Shown here: positions 57,135 through 64,000 of the stretch, in pieces
How positions within the stretch are numbered: the first letter of the stretch is position 1
Layout of the letters: each line of letters opens with the position of its first letter
Assembly: GCA_050950345.1 (NCBI GenBank)
Contig: JBMNHK010000007.1
Location: 248,001 to 312,000 of the forward strand
Length of the DNA stretch: 64,000 bases
Source of the DNA: Pelotomaculum_C sp050950345
GTDB taxonomy: Bacteria > Bacillota > Desulfotomaculia > Desulfotomaculales > Pelotomaculaceae
Reading direction: 5' to 3'
Program-made: the position numbers and the translations under genes
Notes under the pieces: generated by a model
The model's database searches: none
What the model saw: the letters and a program-made list of their open reading frames with translations, nothing else
What the model was told of the DNA's origin: nothing

Positions 57135-58532
57135 ATGAAGCTGGCGGCGGTTATTCTTGCAGCAGGCAAAGGTACGAGGATGAAGTCGAAGGCGCCTAAA
57201 GTATTGCATAAGATATGCGGCAGTTCCATGCTGTCTTATGTGCTTGATGCTGTTGAGGCTGCTGGAGTAGAACTTAGTATTGTTGTGGCGGGTCACGGTG
57301 CCGAGCTGGTAACTCGGGAAGTGGCCGGCCGCGGACAGGTTGTATTGCAGGAGCAACAATTGGGAACTGCTCACGCTTTGTTGCAGGCCAGGTCTTTATT
57401 GCAGGGCTTTGTCGGGCAGGTGCTGGTGCTGTGTGGTGATACCCCGCTAATTGAGTCGGCAACGCTGGTGAGGTTGGTGGAGTCACACCGCTCCTCAGGC
57501 GCTGCTGCTACGGTGCTGACAGCCGAGCTGGCCGAGCCTGCGGGCTATGGCCGGGTTATCAGGGATCAGCAGGGGCAGGTATTGAGAATTGTTGAGGAAA
57601 AAGATGCCTCGCCGCAAGAAAAGAATGTACACGAGATCAATACCGGGATATATTGCTTTGAGGCTGAGGGGCTGTTTGAAGCCCTGGAGGCAGTCACGCC
57701 GGATAATGCCCAGGGTGAGTATTACCTGACAGATGTTGTTAAAGCATACAAAGCCGGTGACAGAGTTGTCGGCGCGATGCTCCTGGCCAACCCGGTGGAG
57801 GCCACCGGGATCAACGACCGGGTGCAGCTGGCAGAGGTGGAGCGGGTGATCAGGACTAAGGTGCTCCAGGATCTCATGCTTAATGGTGTCACTGTCCTTG
57901 ACCCGCAATCAACTTTTGTCGATCGCGGCGTGCGTATCGGCATCGATACGGTTATCTATCCCTTCACCATGCTTGAGGGCGGGACCTCCATAGGTGAAGA
58001 CTGCATCATTGGCCCCCACACCCGTCTGGTAGATGCGGAATTGGGCAATGGTGTGACCATCCAGAATTCCATCGTTTTGGAAAGCCATATCGGCCATCGC
58101 TGTACGATTGGACCCTTTGCCTACATCCGGCCTGAAACCAGATTGGGCGAGGGTGTTAAGGTGGGCGACTTTGTGGAGATTAAAAAGTCGCAGATCGGCA
58201 ACGGCAGCAAAGTGCCGCACCTGGCTTATGTGGGAGACGCCACTCTCGGCAGGGATGTCAACATTGGGGCAGGTACCATCACCTGCAATTACGACGGGCA
58301 GAAAAAATGGCCCACCTATATCGGAGACAGGGCTTTCATCGGCAGCAACACGAACCTGGTAGCCCCTGTCAATATAGGTGCAGGCGCAACCACCGGAGCC
58401 GGCTCCACCATTACCAAAGATGTGCCTGACGGTGCCCTTGGTTTGGAAAGGGCTCAACAGACCTTGATCCTTGATTGGGAAACCAGGCAGAAAAAGAAGG
58501 CTGAAAAGGCCGCTAAAAACCAGGATAAATAA
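57135..58532 (+). CDS. glmU: Bifunctional UDP-N-acetylglucosamine pyrophosphorylase / glucosamine-1-phosphate acetyltransferase
   Basis: 465 residues. The N-terminal uridyltransferase has LAAGKGTRMKSKAPKVLH (about 7-24) and CGDTPLI; residues after about 250 are the left-handed beta helix with hexapeptide repeats (IGIDTVIYPF, GPHTRLVDA, NIGAGTITCNYDG). Makes UDP-GlcNAc for peptidoglycan. AAAAGGGGGT precedes ATG 57135. Order spoVG-glmU-prs is conserved. Confidence 0.98.
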   Translation: MKLAAVILAAGKGTRMKSKAPKVLHKICGSSMLSYVLDAVEAAGVELSIVVAGHGAELVTREVAGRGQVVLQEQQLGTAHALLQARSLLQGFVGQVLVLCGDTPLIESATLVRLVESHRSSGAAATVLTAELAEPAGYGRVIRDQQGQVLRIVEEKDASPQEKNVHEINTGIYCFEAEGLFEALEAVTPDNAQGEYYLTDVVKAYKAGDRVVGAMLLANPVEATGINDRVQLAEVERVIRTKVLQDLMLNGVTVLDPQSTFVDRGVRIGIDTVIYPFTMLEGGTSIGEDCIIGPHTRLVDAELGNGVTIQNSIVLESHIGHRCTIGPFAYIRPETRLGEGVKVGDFVEIKKSQIGNGSKVPHLAYVGDATLGRDVNIGAGTITCNYDGQKKWPTYIGDRAFIGSNTNLVAPVNIGAGATTGAGSTITKDVPDGALGLERAQQTLILDWETRQKKKAEKAAKNQDK

Positions 58533-58592
58533 TATCTATTAATGTCAAAATACAACAAAAACTGCGCATAATATTTTGGAGGTAGTAGGCTA

Positions 58593-59537
58593 ATGTCATC
58601 TCGCAACAGGCTCAAAATCTTTACCGGCTCTGCTAATCCTGCACTGGCAGAAGAAATTGCCCAGTACCTGGGTGTTGCTGTGGGCGATACCAGGTGCAAA
58701 CGCTTTTCTGATGGGGAAATTCAGGTTGAAATCAATGAAAGTGTAAGGGGTGCGGATGTTTTTATCATCCAACCCACCTGCAGCCCGATTAACGAACACC
58801 TGATGGAACTCCTGATCATGATAGATGCTGTGCGGCGCGCATCCGCCAGGCGGATTACCGCAGTTATACCTTATTACGGGTATGCCCGGCAGGATCGAAA
58901 AGCCAGGGCGAGAGACCCTATTACCGCAAAACTGGTAGCTAATATATTGGTGGCCAGCGGCGCCAGACGGGTGCTTTGCATGGATCTGCACGCCGGGCAG
59001 ATTCAGGGTTTTTTTGATATTCCCGTAGACCATCTGCCGGGTGTCCCTATACTGGCCGAGTATATCAAGCAACTGCGGCTGGAAAACCTGGTGGTGGTTT
59101 CCCCCGACCTGGGTGGCGTGACCCGGGCAAGGGGGCTGGCAGAACGGCTTAACGCAGGTATGGCCATTATTGATAAGCGCAGGCCGGAGCCCAATGTAGC
59201 CGAAGTAACCGGGCTCATTGGCACTATTCAAGATAAGAATGTGGTGATGCTGGATGATATTATCGATACGGCAGGTACCATCACCGAGGGCGCTGTGGCC
59301 CTCAAAAAATGGGGCGCCAGAGATATTTACGTAGGATGCACCCACCCTATTCTGTCCGGCCCGGCCATTAAGCGCTTGCAGGAGGCGCCGATTAAAGAGG
59401 TTATTGTCACCAACACCATCCCTGTGCCGCAAGAAAAAATGATCGATAAAATTAAGATCCTATCGGTGGCTCCGTTGCTTGGGGAAGCCATTGTCCGCAT
59501 CCATGAGGATCTTTCCGTGAGTAAACTATTTGATTAG
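58593..59537 (+). CDS. prs: Ribose-phosphate pyrophosphokinase
   Basis: 314 residues from ATG 58593 (TTTGGAGGTA upstream). IKQPTCSPINEHLMEL-like block, YGYARQDRKARARDPI (ATP loop), CMDLHAGQIQGFFDIPVDHL (about 128-147) and the PRPP loop VMLDDIIDTAGTITEG (about 217-232). Makes PRPP for nucleotide, His and Trp synthesis. Confidence 0.98.
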   Translation: MSSRNRLKIFTGSANPALAEEIAQYLGVAVGDTRCKRFSDGEIQVEINESVRGADVFIIQPTCSPINEHLMELLIMIDAVRRASARRITAVIPYYGYARQDRKARARDPITAKLVANILVASGARRVLCMDLHAGQIQGFFDIPVDHLPGVPILAEYIKQLRLENLVVVSPDLGGVTRARGLAERLNAGMAIIDKRRPEPNVAEVTGLIGTIQDKNVVMLDDIIDTAGTITEGAVALKKWGARDIYVGCTHPILSGPAIKRLQEAPIKEVIVTNTIPVPQEKMIDKIKILSVAPLLGEAIVRIHEDLSVSKLFD

Positions 59538-59552
59538 ACGTAAAAGCATAAG

Positions 59553-59587
59553 TCCCGCCCCCTGTGCTGAAATGGGGCGGGATTTTT
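59553..59587 (+). terminator. Intrinsic terminator of prs
   Basis: TCCCGCCCC (59553-59561) pairs with GGGGCGGGA (59574-59582), followed by five T. Confidence 0.92.
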
Positions 59588-59618
59588 CGTAGGCCACGCC
59601 AGGGCGGCAGAGTAATGA

Positions 59619-59660
59619 GGCAGGAAACTATTCAACCTATTGAGTAGTGCCTGCCTTTTT
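59619..59660 (+). terminator. Second, tandem terminator hairpin
   Basis: GGCAGG (59619-59624) pairs with CCTGCC (59650-59655), and ACTATTCAA/TTGAGTAGT pair inside; five T follow. It may back up the prs terminator before the germination operon. Confidence 0.7.
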
Positions 59661-59678
59661 GCTAGCCGCCTTGACAAT

Positions 59679-59707
59679 TTGCGTTAAACATCTAAGTGTA
59701 ATATAAT
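59679..59707 (+). promoter_or_regulatory. Possible promoter of the ger operon
   Basis: TTGCGT (59679-59684), 17 bases, TATAAT (59702-59707) fits sigma-A spacing. A sigma-G match, expected for a germinant receptor, is not evident. Confidence 0.4.
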
Positions 59708-59759
59708 CCCAAACCGGGTACTATATAGAATAAAGCAACATGGTAGCAAGGAGTAATAA

Positions 59760-61526
59760 ATGGCAGGGTTATTTGAAAATCTAACCAGCCTTCTTATATA
59801 TCGGGGTCCAAAGAAGGAAGGCTTTGAGCTCCTGGAGGATCAATCTGAGCCCACCAGCTTTACCCAGGAGCAAGATCTGGACGGGGCACCGGCTGAAGAA
59901 GGCTCCAGGGAGCTAAGAAGAAGCAGGGAAAAGAAAAGCCCTCTGCCGATTTCTAAGCCAAAGGATGCTGCAAGGGAAAAGAATGGGGCTAAACAGGCGG
60001 CAGGAAAGACGGTAAGTACTGATCTTAGGGCTAACCTGGCGAAGGTTGGAGAAGAATTCAATTTAGACCGCAATAAAGATGTTGTTGTTAGAGAATTCAA
60101 GGTAGCCAAAACCCATGATGCCTTCATTTTATACATTGATGGCATGGTGAATAAAGACATCATTGGTAATTTAATTTTAAGACAGCTCATGACCCCGGAG
60201 CACTTCGCTGGAGCCAAGGTCAAAGACCTGCTGGATTACATTACGGATAATGTAATATCTGTGAATCATATTATTCGATTCGACTACTTTGAAGACATCT
60301 TTCAGATGGTTTTAAATGGTTTTACGGCCGTCTTTATTCATGGCTATGATGCGGCGCTTTTAGTAGAAACCGTGGGTTTTGAAAAGAGGAATGTGGAAAA
60401 ACCCGTGGCCGAGAACGTTATCAGAGGTTCTCAGGAGGGTTTTACGGAAAATTTAGCCACCAATATTGCCTTAGTCAGAAGGATTATCAGGAACAAAAAC
60501 CTCACCACAGAGATATTACCCGTTGATAAAACCGGCCACACTCAATGTGCCATGATGTATGTAACCGGATTGACCAATCCGGCTTTAATCCGGGAAGTAA
60601 AGAGGCGGCTTAAGAGCCTTAATATTGATTTCATAGCCAGCAGCGGCGTGTTGGAGGAGCTCATTGCCGATGATCCCTGCACTATCTTTTTACAGATATC
60701 TACGACTGAACGGCCTGATATGGCAGCCTGGCAGCTGATGAAGGGTAAGGTTGTCATCATCGTGGACGGGACACCCTATGCCGCAGCAGTGCCTTCAAGT
60801 TTCTATGAAGGCTTGATATCCCCTGAGGATATAAATTTAAAGTGGCCGTATGGTATCTTTTTAAGGGTCATCAGGTATATAGCTTTAATGTTGTCTATTT
60901 TTTTGCCGGGCTTGTACATAGCCCTCACTTTATACCATCAAGAAATGATTCCGCCGGAACTGCTCAATTCCATTGTCGCTTCAAGGGAACAGGTGCCCTT
61001 TCCTACCTTTTTCGAAATTGTCCTGATGGAAATATCCTTTGAATTAATCCGGGAGGCCGGCATCCGGGTGCCCGGCATTATCGGTAATACTCTGGGTATC
61101 ATCGGAGCTTTAATCCTGGGCCAGGCAGCCGTCGCCGCCGATCTGGTCAGCCCGATCCTGATCATCATTGTTGCCCTGGGCGGCCTGGGTAATTTTGCCA
61201 TCCCTTCTTTCTCCATTGCCTTTTCGGCCAGGATTCAACGTTTTGCTTTTATTCTTCTTGGGGGCATCGCCGGCTTTTACGGCATTGCCGCAGGGATATT
61301 TGTCCTTGGTTGCAAGGCCTGCAGCACCAAGTCCTTCGGAGTGCCGCAATTTGTCCCTGCCGCCCCTGCAACCAGGAAAGACATGGATATAATTTTCGTA
61401 CGGCCTGACTTTGAAAATAAAACGAGGCCGGACTTTGTCAATGCCCTTGATAAAACAAGCCAGGGTAAACTTACCAGGGGCTGGATCAAAAAAAGGGGAG
61501 GGAGCGGCGATGCTCAGGGAAGGTAA
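59760..61526 (+). CDS. gerKA: Spore germination receptor A subunit (GerA/GerKA family)
   Basis: 588 residues from ATG 59760 (AAGGAG upstream). A hydrophilic N-terminal domain (about 1-330, with an E/K/R-rich segment at 20-80) precedes four to five membrane helices at about 370-540 with family motifs EGLISPEDINLKWPYGIF, PTFFEIVLMEISFELIREAGIRVPG and LGNFAIPSFSIAFSARI. A subunits sit in the inner spore membrane and take part in germinant recognition. The stop overlaps the B-subunit start. The paralogue letter K is by resemblance only. Confidence 0.93.
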   Translation: MAGLFENLTSLLIYRGPKKEGFELLEDQSEPTSFTQEQDLDGAPAEEGSRELRRSREKKSPLPISKPKDAAREKNGAKQAAGKTVSTDLRANLAKVGEEFNLDRNKDVVVREFKVAKTHDAFILYIDGMVNKDIIGNLILRQLMTPEHFAGAKVKDLLDYITDNVISVNHIIRFDYFEDIFQMVLNGFTAVFIHGYDAALLVETVGFEKRNVEKPVAENVIRGSQEGFTENLATNIALVRRIIRNKNLTTEILPVDKTGHTQCAMMYVTGLTNPALIREVKRRLKSLNIDFIASSGVLEELIADDPCTIFLQISTTERPDMAAWQLMKGKVVIIVDGTPYAAAVPSSFYEGLISPEDINLKWPYGIFLRVIRYIALMLSIFLPGLYIALTLYHQEMIPPELLNSIVASREQVPFPTFFEIVLMEISFELIREAGIRVPGIIGNTLGIIGALILGQAAVAADLVSPILIIIVALGGLGNFAIPSFSIAFSARIQRFAFILLGGIAGFYGIAAGIFVLGCKACSTKSFGVPQFVPAAPATRKDMDIIFVRPDFENKTRPDFVNALDKTSQGKLTRGWIKKRGGSGDAQGR

Positions 61527-62606
61527 ATTCGGAGTAGCCGAAGCTGTTTGGTTGGTTACTATTGCTATCACCGCCAAGGTGTTTTATACCAGCCCGGCTA
61601 ACCTGGCGTCCCTGGTGGGGACAACCGGCTGGTTGGTAACCTTAATATCGGCAGCAACGGCTGCAGTAGCCTTTAGTTTGATTTATCTTCTCCTTAAGCG
61701 CTTTCCGGCAAGGGCTTAATTGAAATATTTGAGATCACCCTGGGGCGCTATGCCGGCTTTATCTTCTCCGGTATTCTTTTCCTGTTGCTGTTTTCTGTCG
61801 CCGCACTGAGGGCAAGAGAGCTGACCGAAGTATTAGAAGTATATGTGCTGCCCTTAAGCCCAACAATTTTTATTCTGGTGATATGTATCCTGGCTGTGGC
61901 GTACGTATGTGCTTTAGGCCTGGAGTCTCTGGCCAGGTTTTCCAGGCTGATCATTGCTGCGATGCTCTTTGCGTTTTTCCTGATACTCGCTTTGGGCTGG
62001 CAGAATTATGAGCTCCACCGGTTATTCCCCATTTGGGGTTACGGCATCGGCCAGACAGTAGCCCAGGGTATTGCCAGAAGTTCCGTCTACGGTGAAATAA
62101 TTATCCTGGCTGTTTTTGCCGGTTCACTGCAAGGTGTGGAACATATCAAGAAAGCCGGCTACATTGCCCTCTCACTGGCGGCTTTCTTCATTTCCGTATC
62201 ATTGCTGGTTACCAGTTTGACCTTCCCATATTTCACTGAAGTAGAAGTCTCATCCCCTATTTATGAGCTGGCTACTCTAGTTGACTTCGGCAGGTATTTA
62301 CAAAGGGTTGAGGCCGTCTTTGTATTTGGCTGGGTTATAGGTTCCTTTATCTCGGTGGCGGCTGTTTTTTATACCTTTACAAGTATCTATTGTCAAATGT
62401 TCCGGATCCAGGACTCCAAACCCATTATCCTGCCTGCAGGCTTACTGCTTTTAACGCTGGCTATGCTCCCCAGGGACTTTACCGGTCTGGTCTTTGGTGG
62501 AGTGCACTGGTTAAGGCAATACGGCAGTATTTTTTTCTTTATGCCGCCTATTGTTGCTTTGCTGGTCGCAAAGTTAAGAGGCAAGGGGGCCAAATCTCAT
62601 GGGTAA
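61510..62606 (+). pseudogene. gerKB: Germination receptor B subunit (GerKB family), broken by an apparent single-base loss
   Basis: ATG 61510 (GGGGAGGGAG upstream, 17-base overlap with gerKA) opens a frame that reads KRFPARA and stops at 61719. The -1-type frame then continues without a stop from 61698 to 62606 and reads GKGLIEIFEITLGRYAGFIF, exactly where the family continues. Restoring one G near 61706-61708 (CCGGC to CCGGGC) gives KRFPGKGLIEIF and a protein of about 365 residues with ten membrane helices, the normal B-subunit size. This is either a natural frameshift mutation or a sequence error. Confidence 0.85.
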
Positions 62607-63942
62607 GGCTCTCTTATTGGTGCTAATCTGCCTGATGCCTTTAGTTGGACTTACCGGCTGCTACGATGCCAGTGAGCTGGATGACACGGTGCACGTTACG
62701 GTTATCGGTATAGATAAAGGGGAGGCGGAGCAATTGCGGCTTATCGTACAGTTTCCTACCATCAAAGGAAGCGAAGGCGGCGGATCGGTCGAAAGTAGCG
62801 GCGAAGGAAAAGACCAGGAAGGTTATACCTTTGTTGCAGTGGATGCGCCCTCATTTTTTACCGGGGTTAATCTGTTAAATTCAGCTATTCCGCGCCGGCT
62901 CAATTTTACTCACGCCCAGACCCTGGTAATTTCAGGGGAGTTGGCCAAAGAGGGGCAAATAGGAGAACTGATGGCCCCTATAATCAGAAACAGGCAAATA
63001 AGGAGATCGCTGCATGTGGTGGTAACAAGAGGCACCGCCCTGGACTTTATCAAGGATGCCAAGCCCCTCCTGGGCACATCAATTGCCAAGGCTATGGATT
63101 CCTCCTCTAAAGTAGCGGAAGAATCCGGTTATACGCCCCACAGCACCCTCATGAACTTTTATCACGCCATGAAATCACCGGATGGGCAACCGATAGCTAT
63201 TTTGGCGGGACAAAATGATTTTACAAATTTATCAAAAGATACAGCTATGCGGCAGGAGGGCTTTGGGGGGCAATATTATGCCGGAGAGATCCCCAGATTG
63301 GGTGGCAATAAAACCGAGTTCTTTGGGACAGCTCTTTTTGACGGAGACAGAATGGTGGGCGAGCTTAACGGTGGTGAAACCAGTTTAATGCTGATGTGCA
63401 GGGGGGAATACAACAGAGGCTTTTTTACTATACCTGATCCTCAATATGCTGAACAAGTTGTTGTTTTGGATGTTCGCCAGGTTAAGCAGCCTGAGGTTGA
63501 AGTCAGCTTTTTAGAAGACGGTATGCCGGTGATCGACTTAAGGCTGCAGCTGGAAGGGGATATTCTATCCGTACCAAGCCGGATCAATTACGAAAGCCAG
63601 GAGCTAAAGCCGGTTTTGGAGGAAGCCTTTGGCCGGTATATTAAGGGTAAGCTGGATGATCTGATAGTGAAATGCCAGGGCTTGCATACTGACGTGTTCT
63701 ATTTCGGAAGGACTGCAGTGCGGCAGTTTAACACGATTCAGGCCTGGGAAGAATACGGCTGGAAACAGCAATTCCCGTACGCTGAGGTTAATACAGAGGT
63801 GGAGTTTACGATCAGAGGGATGGAACCATGCTTAAGAGTTCTCCCATCGTCACCAGCGAGGGTATTAAGTAATGGGTCGCTTATTATTAATCATTGTTAT
63901 TTTATGGATCTCCATCTATATGTACAGCTTTGCCAGATATAA
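62599..63942 (+). CDS. gerKC: Germination receptor C lipoprotein (GerKC family), C terminus probably frameshifted
   Basis: 447 residues as read. Lipoprotein signal ending in LTGC (Cys 21), then domain Ger(x)C: VTVIGIDKG, RRLNFTHAQTLVISGELAKEG, NRQIRRSLHVVVTRG, and the C-terminal domain LMCRGEYNRGFFTIPDPQ, EEYGWKQQFPYAEVN. After TIRG (about 63820) the frame degenerates into an unlikely tail to 63942. In the next frame the sequence reads DGTMLKSSPIVTSEGIK and stops at 63870-63872, overlapping the start of the following gene (TAATG). One missing G in the GGG run near 63816 would explain it. Overlaps gerKB by 8 bases. Confidence 0.85.
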   Translation: MGKALLLVLICLMPLVGLTGCYDASELDDTVHVTVIGIDKGEAEQLRLIVQFPTIKGSEGGGSVESSGEGKDQEGYTFVAVDAPSFFTGVNLLNSAIPRRLNFTHAQTLVISGELAKEGQIGELMAPIIRNRQIRRSLHVVVTRGTALDFIKDAKPLLGTSIAKAMDSSSKVAEESGYTPHSTLMNFYHAMKSPDGQPIAILAGQNDFTNLSKDTAMRQEGFGGQYYAGEIPRLGGNKTEFFGTALFDGDRMVGELNGGETSLMLMCRGEYNRGFFTIPDPQYAEQVVVLDVRQVKQPEVEVSFLEDGMPVIDLRLQLEGDILSVPSRINYESQELKPVLEEAFGRYIKGKLDDLIVKCQGLHTDVFYFGRTAVRQFNTIQAWEEYGWKQQFPYAEVNTEVEFTIRGMEPCLRVLPSSPARVLSNGSLIINHCYFMDLHLYVQLCQI

Positions 63943-64000
63943 CTGGCAGCAGCAAAACAGGACTGCCGTGGTAGGGGTGGTGCTGTTAACCCTGGTGGCC
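63872..64000 (+). CDS. Small membrane protein, start only (cut by window edge)
   Basis: ATG 63872 overlaps the restored gerKC stop (TAATG) and opens a frame to the end of the window, 43 codons: MGRLLLIIVILWISIYMYSF, a polar stretch RYNWQQQNRT, then a second hydrophobic segment. Two membrane helices separated by a short charged loop resemble the small fourth (D-type) proteins found with some ger operons. The family cannot be fixed from this fragment. Confidence 0.65.
   Translation, partial: MGRLLLIIVILWISIYMYSFARYNWQQQNRTAVVGVVLLTLVA

Noticed and set aside
58596..59432. 278-codon minus-strand frame opposite prs
   Set aside because: Antisense shadow of a fully conserved gene, with no start signal.

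Overview
The window reads as chromosomal DNA of a spore-forming anaerobic member of the Bacillota, most like the Peptococcaceae/Desulfotomaculum-Pelotomaculum group (inference from gene content, not a database match). Spore genes (bofA, gin/csfB, yabG, spoVG, SipL-like SPOCS proteins, a gerA-type germinant receptor operon) sit beside strict-anaerobe enzymes (class I hybrid cluster protein, a four-subunit 2-oxoacid:ferredoxin oxidoreductase, a molybdenum hydroxylase). The backbone follows the gene order known from the Bacillus subtilis origin-proximal region: dnaX-yaaK-recR-bofA ... csfB-yaaO-tmk-holB-yaaT-yabA-rsmI ... abrB-metG-yabD-yabE-ksgA-yabG ... ispE ... spoVG-glmU-prs. Accessory blocks are spliced into that backbone.

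Layout. 0-1.7 kb: end of an ECF-type transporter (ATPase, EcfT) and a MobB-like Fe-S protein. 1.8-5 kb: hcp and its ferredoxin, divergent from a Crp/Fnr regulator with a palindromic operator candidate between them. 5-9.1 kb: DEAD-box helicase behind an attenuator-like leader, a lone receiver-domain protein, an M48 peptidase. 9.1-13 kb: tRNA-Ser(GGA) and the large SRP RNA behind one strong promoter, then dnaX-ybaB-recR-bofA. 13-16.6 kb: MinD-like ATPase and the oxidoreductase operon. 16.6-22.7 kb: gin, decarboxylase, tmk, holB, ricT, yabA, rsmI. 22.7-32.7 kb: accessory block with a REP-associated transposase, a two-component system feeding a sigma-54 promoter for a molybdenum hydroxylase operon, and a coiled-coil repeat protein. 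32.7-41 kb: abrB, T-box-metG, tatD, yabE, ksgA, a sulfite-exporter-type permease and a glycosyltransferase. 41-50 kb: spore/envelope block with YabG, a trypsin-like protease, a c-di-AMP riboswitch controlling a triple-CAP protein, two SPOCS (DUF3794) proteins and a second YbaB paralogue. 50-56.6 kb: transporters, L,D-transpeptidase, ispE, GntR regulator, MobA-like and GNAT-like proteins. 56.7-64 kb: spoVG, glmU, prs and a gerA-type operon.

The most useful results are: (1) a complete signalling-to-output circuit (cytoplasmic GAF-PAS histidine kinase, NtrC-type regulator, consensus -24/-12 promoter, three-subunit Mo hydroxylase); (2) a mobile REP-like element whose 18-base terminal repeat also occurs as a solo copy inside the oxidoreductase operon; (3) two apparent single-G losses that break gerKB and the end of gerKC, the second shown by a downstream gene that overlaps the restored stop; (4) a cluster of SPOCS-domain and unknown proteins next to YabG that looks like a lineage-specific spore-envelope set; (5) several candidate RNA elements and non-standard starts. 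All functional names are from reading motifs by eye; no search was run.
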